Position numbers and translations under genes: made by a program
Part shown: piece by piece, positions 55,701 to 62,933 of the stretch
Position numbering within the stretch: the first letter of the stretch is position 1
How the letters are laid out: each line of letters begins with the position of its first letter
The notes under the pieces: generated by a model
What the model was told of the DNA's origin: nothing
What the model saw: only the letters and a program-made list of their open reading frames with translations
Databases searched by the model: none
Source: Mangrovibacterium diazotrophicum
GTDB lineage: Bacteria; Bacteroidota; Bacteroidia; Bacteroidales; Prolixibacteraceae
Direction of reading: 5' to 3'
Length of the DNA: 64,000 nt
NCBI RefSeq assembly: GCF_003610535.1
Contig: NZ_RAPN01000001.1
Coordinates: forward strand, 1,599,320-1,663,319

Positions 55701-56017
55701 ACATCGGTTAAAACATCCAGAACATCTTTATCTAAATAATTGCCGCTCTTCAGTCGGGCATTTTCAATCAACTCATTTTTATACAGAATGGAATAATCGG
55801 TGTTTTGCTCGATGTAACTGAAAATTTCCTCCAGACTTTGGTTCTTAAAATCCATGGTAATTTTCGATGACTGAGAGAATCCGATTGCACTCACCTGCAT
55901 GAAAGTGAGCAAAATAAGAAAGGTGGTTAACTTCATAATAGTTAGGAATTTTTTCAGCATAAGGCCTTTATGCAGCCTTTGCTTCACATCTTTTTTTTCC
56001 ATAATTTTGGTTTGCAT
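52724..56017 (-). CDS. SusC/RagA-family TonB-dependent transporter with STN domain (beta-glucan PUL)
   Basis: 1097-residue outer-membrane importer. The hydrophobic signal begins at the internal MKLTTFLILL with cleavage near IGFSQ. The STN domain is about 50-125 (ITMDFKNQSLEEIFSYIEQN), the carboxypeptidase-like domain about 138-215 (GAPIPGVTVVLKGTTAGSIT), the plug about 220-340 (VIVVGYGTVAKKDV, DPLYVVDGVPV, MQILKDASSAAIYG), then a full barrel ending in FGLNVEF. STN plus the adjacent FecR/ECF pair implies trans-envelope signalling. A hairpin at 56042-56075 separates it from fecR. Confidence 0.95.
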   Translation of the reverse strand: MQTKIMEKKDVKQRLHKGLMLKKFLTIMKLTTFLILLTFMQVSAIGFSQSSKITMDFKNQSLEEIFSYIEQNTDYSILYKNELIENARLKSGNYLDKDVLDVLTDVLKEEHLSYNIKGKIILIVPDGTAPETNEQKEHKVTGRVLDESGAPIPGVTVVLKGTTAGSITSVDGSYSLEAPDNGVLEFSFIGMAPQTIEIKGQPTINVVMKEETIGVDEVIVVGYGTVAKKDVTTAVSTVSTKDLEERPIISAAQAIQGKAAGVNVYQPNGTPGGEMVIRVRGTTSFNGSNDPLYVVDGVPVDNLNFLSPTDIASMQILKDASSAAIYGSRAANGVILITTKQASGGAKVAANVQLGVSEVANQIHSLNAAQYKELIDEIRPGAIPEGTTDQTDWFDEVYGTGITQNYQLQVSDGNEKTRYFVSAGYLNEKGVLSSAFFRRYNFRSNIESQVRKWLHFGINLSYSDNSSNGVTTGAGSNRGGVVLAVVNLPTAASVIDPETGLYNRVFFGQNITNPVESIENGKNNKNLENRLIGSASSTITFLPELTLKSSFTLDRRNGKNTGFTPPVHGADRDDWGSAWDTRSMNTLLVFDNVLTYKKSFAEKHNFEAMTGTSWTDSQWSQSYISGSHYRDSSIQTLNAANEIDWSTTGSNASAWGIMSFFGRLSYNFESKYLFTFNVREDGSSKLHPDHRWGTFPSFSGAWRLSSENFMKGASWLSDLKIRGGWGQTGNQSGVGDYAYLQTYSITRQAWFETGKEDALPLITQANLRTSDLTWETTSQVNVGVDATLLNDRLTIAMDYYSKHTTDMLMYVSLPSGAAAATSIVRNEGEMMNNGFEFSASSRNLTGHFSWNTDFNISFNKNELKSLELQQIYYDAETTDAFHQTRVVRNEPGRSLGGFYGYISDGVDPETGELMYRDINEDGKITASDKTYIGDPNPVFTFGLTNTFSYRGFNLNVFMQGSVGNDIFNASKGDTQGMYDLKNQSTEVLKRWRTPGQITDVPKAGFNMQPSSYFIEDGTYLRVKDVTLSYNFKGGILSRAGVSRLQPYFTATNLLTFTKYSGMDPEVNQWGNSGAVQGIDWGTYPHSKRFVFGLNVEF

Positions 56018-56041
56018 TTGAATATTAATTTATTTATGCCC

Positions 56042-56075
56042 GGCGATAGCGGAAGGTAGGAGCTCCGCTTTCGCC
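56042..56075 (-). terminator. Hairpin between fecR and susC (beta-glucan PUL)
   Basis: GGCGATAGCGGA (56042-56053) pairs with TCCGCTTTCGCC (56064-56075) at 11 of 12 positions, starting 1 nt after the fecR stop. The minus-strand exit is A/T-rich rather than a T run. The position is the same as in the other two ECF/FecR loci. Confidence 0.5.
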
Positions 56076-56076
56076 T

Positions 56077-57054
56077 TTATTTTTCTTTCACATAGAGTTC
56101 GATTTTTCGGTTATCAATTTTCTTGTATTGAATAGGCAAGTAAACATTCAGCGCATCAAGCACTTGCCAGATTGTTTCCTCGTTTTTAAATGTTCCGGTG
56201 AATTCGGTTTTCGCAAACCGCTTGGTGTCATAAATCAAATCAACATCGTACCAGTTCTCCAGCCGCATGACCAGCTCGCCAAAAGGAATCTTTTGAAAAT
56301 TCAGCTTATTTTCAACCCAACTGTGTGTTTGTTGCAGGTTGGCCGACTCGATGTACTGCTGGTCGTCGGAAATAAAAAACCGCTGCCCCACTTTCAACAC
56401 TGCAGACTTTGTTCCAGCCTTCACTTCAACGCGCCCTTTAAACAAAGTCACTTCGTTGCGATTGAGCAGATCGTAGGCCATCACGTTAAACTCGGTTCCC
56501 AGCACTTTCACATCGCAGCGCTTGGTGCTGACAACAAAAGGAATATTGTCGTCGTGTTTTACTTTGAAGTAGGCCTCACCCACAAGTTTTACTTCGCGCT
56601 GATCTTTTGAAAAAGAAGGATAGCTGATGGACGAATTGGCATTCAACCAAACTTCGGTTCCATCGGGCAGAAAGACTTTTGACTTTTCGCCGCGTGGCGT
56701 TTCAATGGTGGTGTAACCGGTGATAAACCGGTCGCTTTTCAGATAGAAAAATGTAGTGGAAATAATCAATCCGATGATCAACACTGCGGCAACAGCTGAA
56801 ATCCAGTAAGTCACCAAATTCCGGGGTTTGGCTTTGGCAGGAACACTGGTGGTCGACATGCGGTAGGACAATCTTCTCCAGTTTGCGGCAGAAGAAAGAT
56901 TTTCGCCGGGCTGCCAGCCGGACTTTAGCTGATCGAAACGGGCAAGCTTGTCGCTTTCCTGCAACAGCGCCGTGAAATCATCGTATTCACGACCTTTCAA
57001 TTTACCCTCGAGGTAACGATAAGCAAGTTCATCAAAAGACGATTCTCTATCCAT
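56077..57054 (-). CDS. FecR-family anti-sigma factor (beta-glucan PUL)
   Basis: 325-residue single-pass protein. The N-terminal cytoplasmic part starts MDRESSFDELAYRYLEGKL, the membrane segment is about 85-107 (ISAVAAVLIIGLIISTTFFY), the FecR domain has LPDGTEVWLNANSSISYPSF, GEAYFKV and VLGTEFNVMAY, and the C-terminal DUF4974 part has GELVMRLENWYDVDLIY. It is the shortest of the three FecR proteins but has all parts. It lies about 67 nt after the sigma gene. Confidence 0.93.
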   Translation of the reverse strand: MDRESSFDELAYRYLEGKLKGREYDDFTALLQESDKLARFDQLKSGWQPGENLSSAANWRRLSYRMSTTSVPAKAKPRNLVTYWISAVAAVLIIGLIISTTFFYLKSDRFITGYTTIETPRGEKSKVFLPDGTEVWLNANSSISYPSFSKDQREVKLVGEAYFKVKHDDNIPFVVSTKRCDVKVLGTEFNVMAYDLLNRNEVTLFKGRVEVKAGTKSAVLKVGQRFFISDDQQYIESANLQQTHSWVENKLNFQKIPFGELVMRLENWYDVDLIYDTKRFAKTEFTGTFKNEETIWQVLDALNVYLPIQYKKIDNRKIELYVKEK

Positions 57055-57121
57055 AGTTTAGGTGTTACAACTTTATAACTCCCAAACGATAGATTTACCC
57101 ATCATCGAAAACTCACTTTTT

Positions 57122-57739
57122 TCAAAAAAAATTTTTCAGGACAAGAATAATGATCGCGAGAGGAACGTCATTCGGGAATCGTTCCTTGAAAGTTTGCGCT
57201 GCCCGAGCCAAATGCCGCTCGACATTTTTGATGTTTATCTCCAGTTTTTCGGCAATCTCCCGGTTCTTCAAGCCATCCATTTTACTGAGCAGGAAAACCT
57301 CTTTACAACGAGGAGGCAAAGATTCGATCGTCCGTTCAATCTCCTGTTTTAGTTCCTCCTGGATTAAAAGATAGGGCTCGTCGCGGATGAAATCAATCCG
57401 GTAAAGCTCCTCAAATTTCCGAAGTGAATTGAGTTCGAAATCCTTTTCGCCGATGACTTTTATGAATTTGATGTAGTCGAGACATTGGTTCCGAACCATG
57501 CGAAAAAGATAGCCCTCAATATTGATACTTTCAATTTCATCCTTCTTTTCCCACACTTTTATAAACACATCCTGCAGGATATCTTCCGCAACCTGCGCGT
57601 CTTTGGTGATCTTCGAAGCGAAATCGACCAAACGCGGAAAGGTACGATGGAACAACTCCTCGAGAGCTTTCGGATCGCCTTTTTTGAATTGTTGGAAAAG
57701 TAAAGTAGACTTATCGGTATTGCTTGATTCGGAAGTCAC
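57122..57739 (-). CDS. ECF (RpoE-type) sigma factor (beta-glucan PUL)
   Basis: 205-residue group 4 sigma factor with region 2 (ITKDAQVAEDILQDVFIKVW, NIEGYLFRMVRNQCLDYI) and region 4 (SLPPRCKEVFLLSKMDGLKN, REIAEKLEINIKNVERHLAR). The start is a GTG, and the -7 promoter element TATATTTG lies about 20 nt upstream, which supports this start. It heads the beta-glucan PUL and is the expected target of the FecR encoded next. Confidence 0.92.
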   Translation of the reverse strand: MTSESSNTDKSTLLFQQFKKGDPKALEELFHRTFPRLVDFASKITKDAQVAEDILQDVFIKVWEKKDEIESINIEGYLFRMVRNQCLDYIKFIKVIGEKDFELNSLRKFEELYRIDFIRDEPYLLIQEELKQEIERTIESLPPRCKEVFLLSKMDGLKNREIAEKLEINIKNVERHLARAAQTFKERFPNDVPLAIIILVLKNFF

Positions 57740-57759
57740 TGGCTAAATTTCGTTTGCCA

Positions 57760-57767
57760 CAAATATA
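57760..57767 (-). promoter_or_regulatory. Promoter -7 element of the beta-glucan PUL sigma gene
   Basis: The minus strand reads TATATTTG, an exact match to the Bacteroidota TAnnTTTG element, about 20 nt upstream of the GTG start. About 19 nt further upstream the sequence is T-rich (TTTTTT) rather than a clear TTTG. It lies just after the uxuA terminator, so it starts a fresh transcript. Confidence 0.5.
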
Positions 57768-57810
57768 TACAGTTTATCCTCTCAATAAAAAAGATGATCA
57801 ATCTTCCTGA

Positions 57811-57894
57811 AACAAAAAGCTCTGACATCATCGACATCAGAGCTTCGTATTTTTACAAAACGAGACTTTCCTGTTTTAACGAAAAACGACCCCG
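57811..57894 (-). repeat. Copy B of the ~85-bp terminator-containing repeat
   Basis: This stretch shares the hairpin core and flanks of 42811-42899. It includes the last codons of uxuA (C-terminal GVVFR and its TAA) and the hairpin after them. The similarity spans both the uxuA end and the terminator, which suggests that copy A derives from a similar gene end. Confidence 0.6.
57817..57845 (-). terminator. Terminator of uxuA
   Basis: AAGCTCTGA (57817-57825) and TCAGAGCTT (57837-57845) form a perfect 9-bp stem with an 11-nt loop, followed on the minus strand by TTTTTG. It lies about 30 nt after the uxuA stop codon. Confidence 0.65.
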
Positions 57895-59096
57895 CTTTTT
57901 TCGATTCCCATTTCGAGACCTCGCAACTCGGCTTGTCCTCGCAACAAACCAATTGCTGAATACCCCGGGTTGGTTTTCTTTTTCAGGTCGTCCAAAATCA
58001 TGTGACCGTGGTCAGCGCGCATCGGAATTTCGTCGTCGCGACGATTCATCGCATGGCGTTTCCGCTGTTCTTTCAACACGGCTACAATGACGTTGTACAT
58101 GTCCACATCGCCGCGCAGGTGACTGGCTTCGTGGAAACTGCCGTCGCCATCACGTTGGGTACTGCGCAAGTGCAGGAAATTGATTTTATTTCCCATGCGT
58201 TCGATGATTCCCGGCAAATCGTTGTCGCCACGAACGCCAAGAGAACCTGTGCAGATGCATAGTCCGTTGTAAATTGAATCGACAACATTGACGATGTACT
58301 GCAAGTCGTTTTCGGTGCTCACCACGCGAGGCAGACCAAACAACGGAATTGGCGGATCGTCGGGGTGAATCGCCAAACGAACGCCTGACTCGATAGCCAC
58401 CGGAACAATTTGCTCCAGGAAATACTTCAGGTTTTCGCGGTATTTTTGCGAATCAATCTCTTTGTATTCCGCCAAACGCGCGCGGAAATCTTCGATGGTG
58501 TAGCCTTCCTGTCCGCCCGGCAAACCGGCAATAATATTCTTTTGCAGGATGTATTGCTTTTCCGAGCTCATTGACTCGAACTTTTGCTTGGCCAGGTCGA
58601 TCTGCTCTTTCGTGTAACAAGCCTCAGCCCCTTCCCTTCTCAAAATAAACAAGTCGAAAGCGATAAATTCGCTCATATCAAAAGCCAAAGCTCGGGCACC
58701 GTCGCTCAACTCCATCTCCAGGTTGGTGCGTGTCCAGTCCACAACCGGCATCCAGTTGTAAGTCAGCACCGGAATGCCAACTTTTCCCACATTGCGGATT
58801 GACTCTTTATACTTTTCAATCCAGGCATCACGGCTCGGTTTTCCTTGCTTGATATCTTCGTGTACCGGAATACTTTCAATTACACTCCAGTTTAATCCGC
58901 GTGGTCTGGCCGGGTTGACAGAACTGTCAAATTCAATCATTTTCTTGCGCTCTTCAATCGCCTCAACAGTCCACACCTCTCCAATCGGTACTTCGTGTAA
59001 AGCAGTCACAATTCCGGTTGCACCGGCTTGTCTAATGTCGGTTAACGTTACAGGATCACTCGGCCCATACCAACGCCACGTTTGCTCCATTCCCAT
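57876..59096 (-). CDS. D-mannonate dehydratase
   Basis: Cytoplasmic enzyme converting D-mannonate to 2-keto-3-deoxy-D-gluconate, in the D-glucuronate branch of hexuronate catabolism (EC 4.2.1.8). Family sequence is evident throughout: MEQTWRWYGPSDPVTL at the start, GIVTALHEVPIGEVW, LAIHPDDPPIPLFGLPRVVS, LCICTGSLGVRGDNDL and FLHLRSTQRDGDGSFHEASH with metal-ligand His and Asp residues, then IPMRADHGHMI. Length 406 is typical. It is a single gene between lacZ-type GH2 and the beta-glucan PUL, with its own terminator. No uxuB or kdg genes are in the window, so the rest of the pathway is elsewhere. Confidence 0.95.
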   Translation of the reverse strand: MGMEQTWRWYGPSDPVTLTDIRQAGATGIVTALHEVPIGEVWTVEAIEERKKMIEFDSSVNPARPRGLNWSVIESIPVHEDIKQGKPSRDAWIEKYKESIRNVGKVGIPVLTYNWMPVVDWTRTNLEMELSDGARALAFDMSEFIAFDLFILRREGAEACYTKEQIDLAKQKFESMSSEKQYILQKNIIAGLPGGQEGYTIEDFRARLAEYKEIDSQKYRENLKYFLEQIVPVAIESGVRLAIHPDDPPIPLFGLPRVVSTENDLQYIVNVVDSIYNGLCICTGSLGVRGDNDLPGIIERMGNKINFLHLRSTQRDGDGSFHEASHLRGDVDMYNVIVAVLKEQRKRHAMNRRDDEIPMRADHGHMILDDLKKKTNPGYSAIGLLRGQAELRGLEMGIEKSGVVFR

Positions 59097-59292
59097 ATTC
59101 TGGTTTTTTAAATTTAATTTGATTGTTAGTTGATCTTTTCCAAAGTCGCACCTGAGCTTGACTTCTCCGTAAAGGTCGCCATAGATTTCATTTTTAATTA
59201 GCGCCCGTTAACGAAAACGTGACGCTTTAATGATTGCTTAATAGTGCCAAAAAGGAATCGAAAATCATGGACTCCTCATGCGCCTATAAACA

Positions 59293-59328
59293 AGCGGGGT
59301 GAACCTCCGAAAAGAGATTCACCCCGCT
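59293..59328 (-). terminator. Terminator of the LacZ-type GH2 gene
   Basis: AGCGGGGTGAA (59293-59303) and TTCACCCCGCT (59318-59328) form a perfect 11-bp stem with a 14-nt loop, 30 nt after the GH2 stop codon. The minus-strand exit is TGTTTATAG, weakly T-rich. It implies that uxuA is transcribed from its own promoter in 59097-59290, where I could not identify one. Confidence 0.65.
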
Positions 59329-59358
59329 ATATTTATAACTTATCCAATTGATTCGTTC

Positions 59359-62300
59359 CTAGTAAACGGTGAAAACGTGCGCCACCGGTTTGATCAGGAA
59401 GTTGAACTCCATGTCCTGGTAAGGAATACGGTATTCCGGACGAGGAACCGCTCCCCAACTGGTTACACAGCCCATCCCCATTTGCTTCTTGTCGATGCAG
59501 ATCGTGACAAAATCGCTTTTTCTCACTTCAGGGAAATGACGCTGATCTTTTTCCAATCCATCATCCAGCGACTCCACCGAGTAGTTCAGTGCTGAGATCG
59601 AGTAGGCAGCATCCGATTTGAAGCAAAGTCCTTTGCCACCCGCTGCTGTTTGTGCCCACCAGCGAACATCGGATTTTGTACCGGTTTCCTGCGGACGAAT
59701 GTAAGCGTAAGGTTGTTCGCAAACGCTTTGATCGTACAAGCCGATGAACTCCGAATCCTTGCGGTCGATGTAGTTTTCACCCGGTCCGCGACCGTAATAT
59801 TTAATGTGTTGGTAATCCTGTGGCATTTCCAGTTTCATACCGAAACGGAACATCTCCGAAACTTTGTCTCCCGATCCAGCCGTCAGCTTTTGGCTAACCG
59901 CCACAGCCCCTTCATTATTGATTTGGTAGATCAGTTGCAGTTTGCCGCCGACTTCAGGCATATCGTAATCAGCTTTTACTTCAACCAAACCTTCTGATGT
60001 TGTTGTGACATTCAGTGATTTCAACTCAATTTTCGGATCTTTCCAAACTGCATATTTTAACTGCAGTTCAGCTCCAAGGTCATTGTCTGTCGGCGACCGC
60101 CAGAAGTTGGGTTTCAAAACCGTTCCTGCTTCCAACACCGGTTTTCCGTCAACCAGGTAGCGGCACAGGTAACCAGATTTGCGATTAAAGTCAATCTGGA
60201 AGTTCTCTCCTGTTACCAGCAGGTAGTTCAGATCGTTTTCAACAAGTGTCGGCTGGGCTGTCTTTTGATTGACCAGCGTTTTGTTCTCCAATCGAATTGG
60301 CTCAAACGCCCAGTCTTTTACAGCCAATTGCTGACGAGCCAACGTATAATCTGCCGGCAACAGTTGCTCTGCATCTTTCAGCTTGTAAGCTACATTTACA
60401 AATACTTCTTTTGCCTGAAGATCTACCGGAACTGTCAGCCCCAGGTCAACCTTCGTTTTCTCGTGCGGCAAAACAGCCAGATTATCTACCAAACCCGTTT
60501 TGATAACTTTTCCGTCGGCAACCAGTTCCCACTGCAGGTAGAAGTTGGAAAGGTCGCGGAAGAAATACTCGTTGTAAATTTCCACTTGTCCGCTGGCCAA
60601 ATCAACCGGGCTTGTCCAGATAGACTGGTAGTAGTAGCCAACTTCGTAATAATGCGGGTTTGGTTTGCGATCCGGGCTAATCAAACCGTTATCCAAAAAG
60701 TTATTATCGGATGCATCGTAAGGGTTGAAATCGCCACCGTAGGCATAAATCAACTGGCCATCCTTGTTTTTCCAGTGGATGGATTGGTCCACAAAGTCCC
60801 AGATAAAACCACCCTGGTAAAGCGGGTATTTGCGAATCAAATCCCAGTATTCTTTAAAACCACCTTCCGAGTTACCCATTGCGTGCGCATATTCACACTG
60901 AATGAGTGGTTTCTTCTTGTCTGATTGGGCATACTTCTCGCTGTTATTGTAGTCGTAGTACATCGGGCAGAAGATGTCGGTGTAGTCGTTCTCTTTCGCT
61001 TGTTCGTACTGCACCGGGCGCGACGTATCGTACCCTTTAATCCATTCATAGCAAGCCTCGAAGTTAGGACCGAAACCGGCTTCGTTACCCATTGACCAGA
61101 TAATTACAGCCGGGTGGTTGAAATTGCGGAGCACATTGCGTTCGTTACGTTCCAGATGCGCCTTTGCATATGCCGGATTCTTAGCCAGTGTTTCCGGGCC
61201 ATAGCCCATTCCATGCGATTCGAGGTTAGCTTCAGCAACCACATAGATTCCGTATTTGTCGCACAGGTCGTACCACAACGAGTTATCCGGGTAGTGACAG
61301 GTACGCACCGCATTGACATTGAACTTTTTCATCATCTGGATGTCCTGCTCCATGCGTTCAGGAGATACCACGTAGCCACCATCGGGATCCAGCTCGTGAC
61401 GGTTCACACCCTTAATCAGTATTGGCTGACCATTCACACAAAGTTGGTTGTTTTTCATTTCCACTTTGCGGAAACCAACTTTTACCGGAATAACTTCCTT
61501 CACCGAACCCGATTGCGTCAGTGTTGCCGTCAAATTATAAAGTACCGGTGTTTCGGCTGTCCACTTGGCCGGATTTTCCACTTCAATTTCTGTGGTAACT
61601 TCACCCGAGCCTGAAACTTGCTTTTCGGCAACCGTGTTCCCTTGTTGATCTGTCAGTTTCAATGAGACTGATGCTTTGCCTGTCAAATCAACTTTTACAG
61701 TCAAAGTACCGTCCGTATAATCATCCACCAAATCCGGTGTTACTTTCAAATCGCGCATGTGTGTTTTCTCGCGGGCAAACAGGTAGCAATCGCGGCCCAC
61801 GCCCGAGAAACGCCAGAAATCCTGGTCTTCCAGGTAGCTGCCGTCGCACCAGCGAAAAGATTGGAAAGCAATCAGGTTTTTACCGGGCTTCAGGTATTTG
61901 GTCAGGTTAAACTCGGCTTCGAGCTTGCTGTCCTCACTATAGCCGACAAATTTGCCATTCACATACAGGCTGATATTGGAAGTTACCGAACCAAAATGAG
62001 CGTAGATTTCTTTGCCGCTCCAGTTAGCCGGAAGCTCGATTTCTTTGCGATACGAACCAACATGGTTATTTTCCTCGGGAACAATCGGCGGGTTATTTTT
62101 GTACTGTTCACGCCATCCGTAACCAATATTCACATACTGCGGATCGCCGTAGCCATTCAGTTCCCATAAACCGGGAACAGGCATTTCGCCCCAGCCTTTG
62201 TCATTCAAACCAACACTGTAAAAGTCGGTTGGACGTTGCCGGGCATTTTGAACCCAGTTAAATTTCCAGGTTCCGTTCAGGCTCATAAAATTCGTTGAAC

Positions 62301-62466
62301 TTTCTTTTACTCCAGCCTCCGCTGCATCTTCCGACTCGTAAGCGAAAAACGCGCTGTGCATGGGTTCTCTGTTTACTTCATTGACTTTGGGATCCTGCCA
62401 TCGTTCCTGAGCTTTCACGCTGAAGCTAAGCAACATCAAGGCAAGAGCTGCTAATTTTATTTTCAT
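59359..62466 (-). CDS. GH2 beta-galactosidase, LacZ type, exported
   Basis: 1035-residue retaining beta-galactosidase with the full five-domain LacZ layout, including the C-terminal Bgal small-chain domain (about 745-1035, with LQLIYQINNEGAVAVSQKLT and YGRGPGENYIDRKDS). A Sec signal (ending SVKA-Q) places it in the periplasm, unlike E. coli LacZ. The acid/base is Glu462 in SMGNEAGFGP and the nucleophile Glu525 in IQCEYAHAMGNSEGGF. The opening WQDPKVNEVNREPMHSAFFA is typical of Bacteroidota family members. It is monocistronic between the tRNA terminator and its own terminator. It could complement the GH35 and GH2 enzymes of region 1, but it is not linked to a transporter. Confidence 0.95.
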   Translation of the reverse strand: MKIKLAALALMLLSFSVKAQERWQDPKVNEVNREPMHSAFFAYESEDAAEAGVKESSTNFMSLNGTWKFNWVQNARQRPTDFYSVGLNDKGWGEMPVPGLWELNGYGDPQYVNIGYGWREQYKNNPPIVPEENNHVGSYRKEIELPANWSGKEIYAHFGSVTSNISLYVNGKFVGYSEDSKLEAEFNLTKYLKPGKNLIAFQSFRWCDGSYLEDQDFWRFSGVGRDCYLFAREKTHMRDLKVTPDLVDDYTDGTLTVKVDLTGKASVSLKLTDQQGNTVAEKQVSGSGEVTTEIEVENPAKWTAETPVLYNLTATLTQSGSVKEVIPVKVGFRKVEMKNNQLCVNGQPILIKGVNRHELDPDGGYVVSPERMEQDIQMMKKFNVNAVRTCHYPDNSLWYDLCDKYGIYVVAEANLESHGMGYGPETLAKNPAYAKAHLERNERNVLRNFNHPAVIIWSMGNEAGFGPNFEACYEWIKGYDTSRPVQYEQAKENDYTDIFCPMYYDYNNSEKYAQSDKKKPLIQCEYAHAMGNSEGGFKEYWDLIRKYPLYQGGFIWDFVDQSIHWKNKDGQLIYAYGGDFNPYDASDNNFLDNGLISPDRKPNPHYYEVGYYYQSIWTSPVDLASGQVEIYNEYFFRDLSNFYLQWELVADGKVIKTGLVDNLAVLPHEKTKVDLGLTVPVDLQAKEVFVNVAYKLKDAEQLLPADYTLARQQLAVKDWAFEPIRLENKTLVNQKTAQPTLVENDLNYLLVTGENFQIDFNRKSGYLCRYLVDGKPVLEAGTVLKPNFWRSPTDNDLGAELQLKYAVWKDPKIELKSLNVTTTSEGLVEVKADYDMPEVGGKLQLIYQINNEGAVAVSQKLTAGSGDKVSEMFRFGMKLEMPQDYQHIKYYGRGPGENYIDRKDSEFIGLYDQSVCEQPYAYIRPQETGTKSDVRWWAQTAAGGKGLCFKSDAAYSISALNYSVESLDDGLEKDQRHFPEVRKSDFVTICIDKKQMGMGCVTSWGAVPRPEYRIPYQDMEFNFLIKPVAHVFTVY

Positions 62467-62690
62467 GCTTTTGTAAGTAAGATTTAAAACTGTTATTTAT
62501 TTGAAGAAATGTGGTTGTCGAAAAGTTTCTCAAAATAATCAATTCAATCAGAAATATTGCATTCCCGGAACAAATCCGAAGAAATCCCAACAGAAATGAT
62601 TCTACGATTAAGACGCACAAAATCGGTAAATCCCCCAAATAAAAATGAAAAATATGCAGGAATGATCAGGAGCGAAAGGAGCGAAAACAA

Positions 62691-62724
62691 GAAAGTCCGC
62701 AAATGACAACATTTGCGGACTTTC
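62691..62724 (-). terminator. Terminator of tRNA-Pro
   Basis: A perfect 15-bp stem (62691-62705 with 62710-62724) with a 4-nt loop (ACAA) is followed on the minus strand by TTGTTTTC. It begins 11 nt after the 3' end of the tRNA and so ends its transcript. Confidence 0.8.
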
Positions 62725-62735
62725 TTAGCATTTAG

Positions 62736-62808
62736 TCGGGATGACCTGACTCGAACAGGCGACCCCCACGTCCCGAACGTGGTACGCTACCAACTGCGCT
62801 ACATCCCG
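62736..62808 (-). tRNA. tRNA-Pro (anticodon CGG)
   Basis: The minus strand gives a complete cloverleaf of 73 nt including the discriminator A. Acceptor CGGGATG / CATCCCG, D arm with AGTTGGTA loop, anticodon stem CCACG / CGTGG around TTCGGGA (anticodon CGG), and T arm with TTCGAGT. No CCA is encoded, as is common in Bacteroidota, so it must be added afterwards. It is flanked by its own promoter and terminator. Confidence 0.97.
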
Positions 62809-62823
62809 ATCGCTTACGGCATG

Positions 62824-62851
62824 CAAAAATAGTATTTTCATTTAAAAACAA
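62824..62851 (-). promoter_or_regulatory. Promoter of tRNA-Pro
   Basis: On the minus strand TTG (62849-62851) is followed, after 17 nt, by TATTTTTG (62824-62831), an exact TAnnTTTG match. The -7 element ends 15 nt before the mature tRNA 5' end, a good distance for a tRNA start site. The spacer is slightly shorter than usual. Confidence 0.55.
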
Positions 62852-62933
62852 TAAAACAGCTATGGAATAATTTTAGCATTTGCTCTATTTATTTCCATTC
62901 TTTATTTTGCAGTCGAAAGCCAATCCCGTTATA

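Noticed and set aside
62736-62808. tRNA-Pro as an integration site
   Set aside because: No duplicated 3' tRNA end or integrase was found in the flanks. The sequence downstream is simply a terminator and a GH2 gene.
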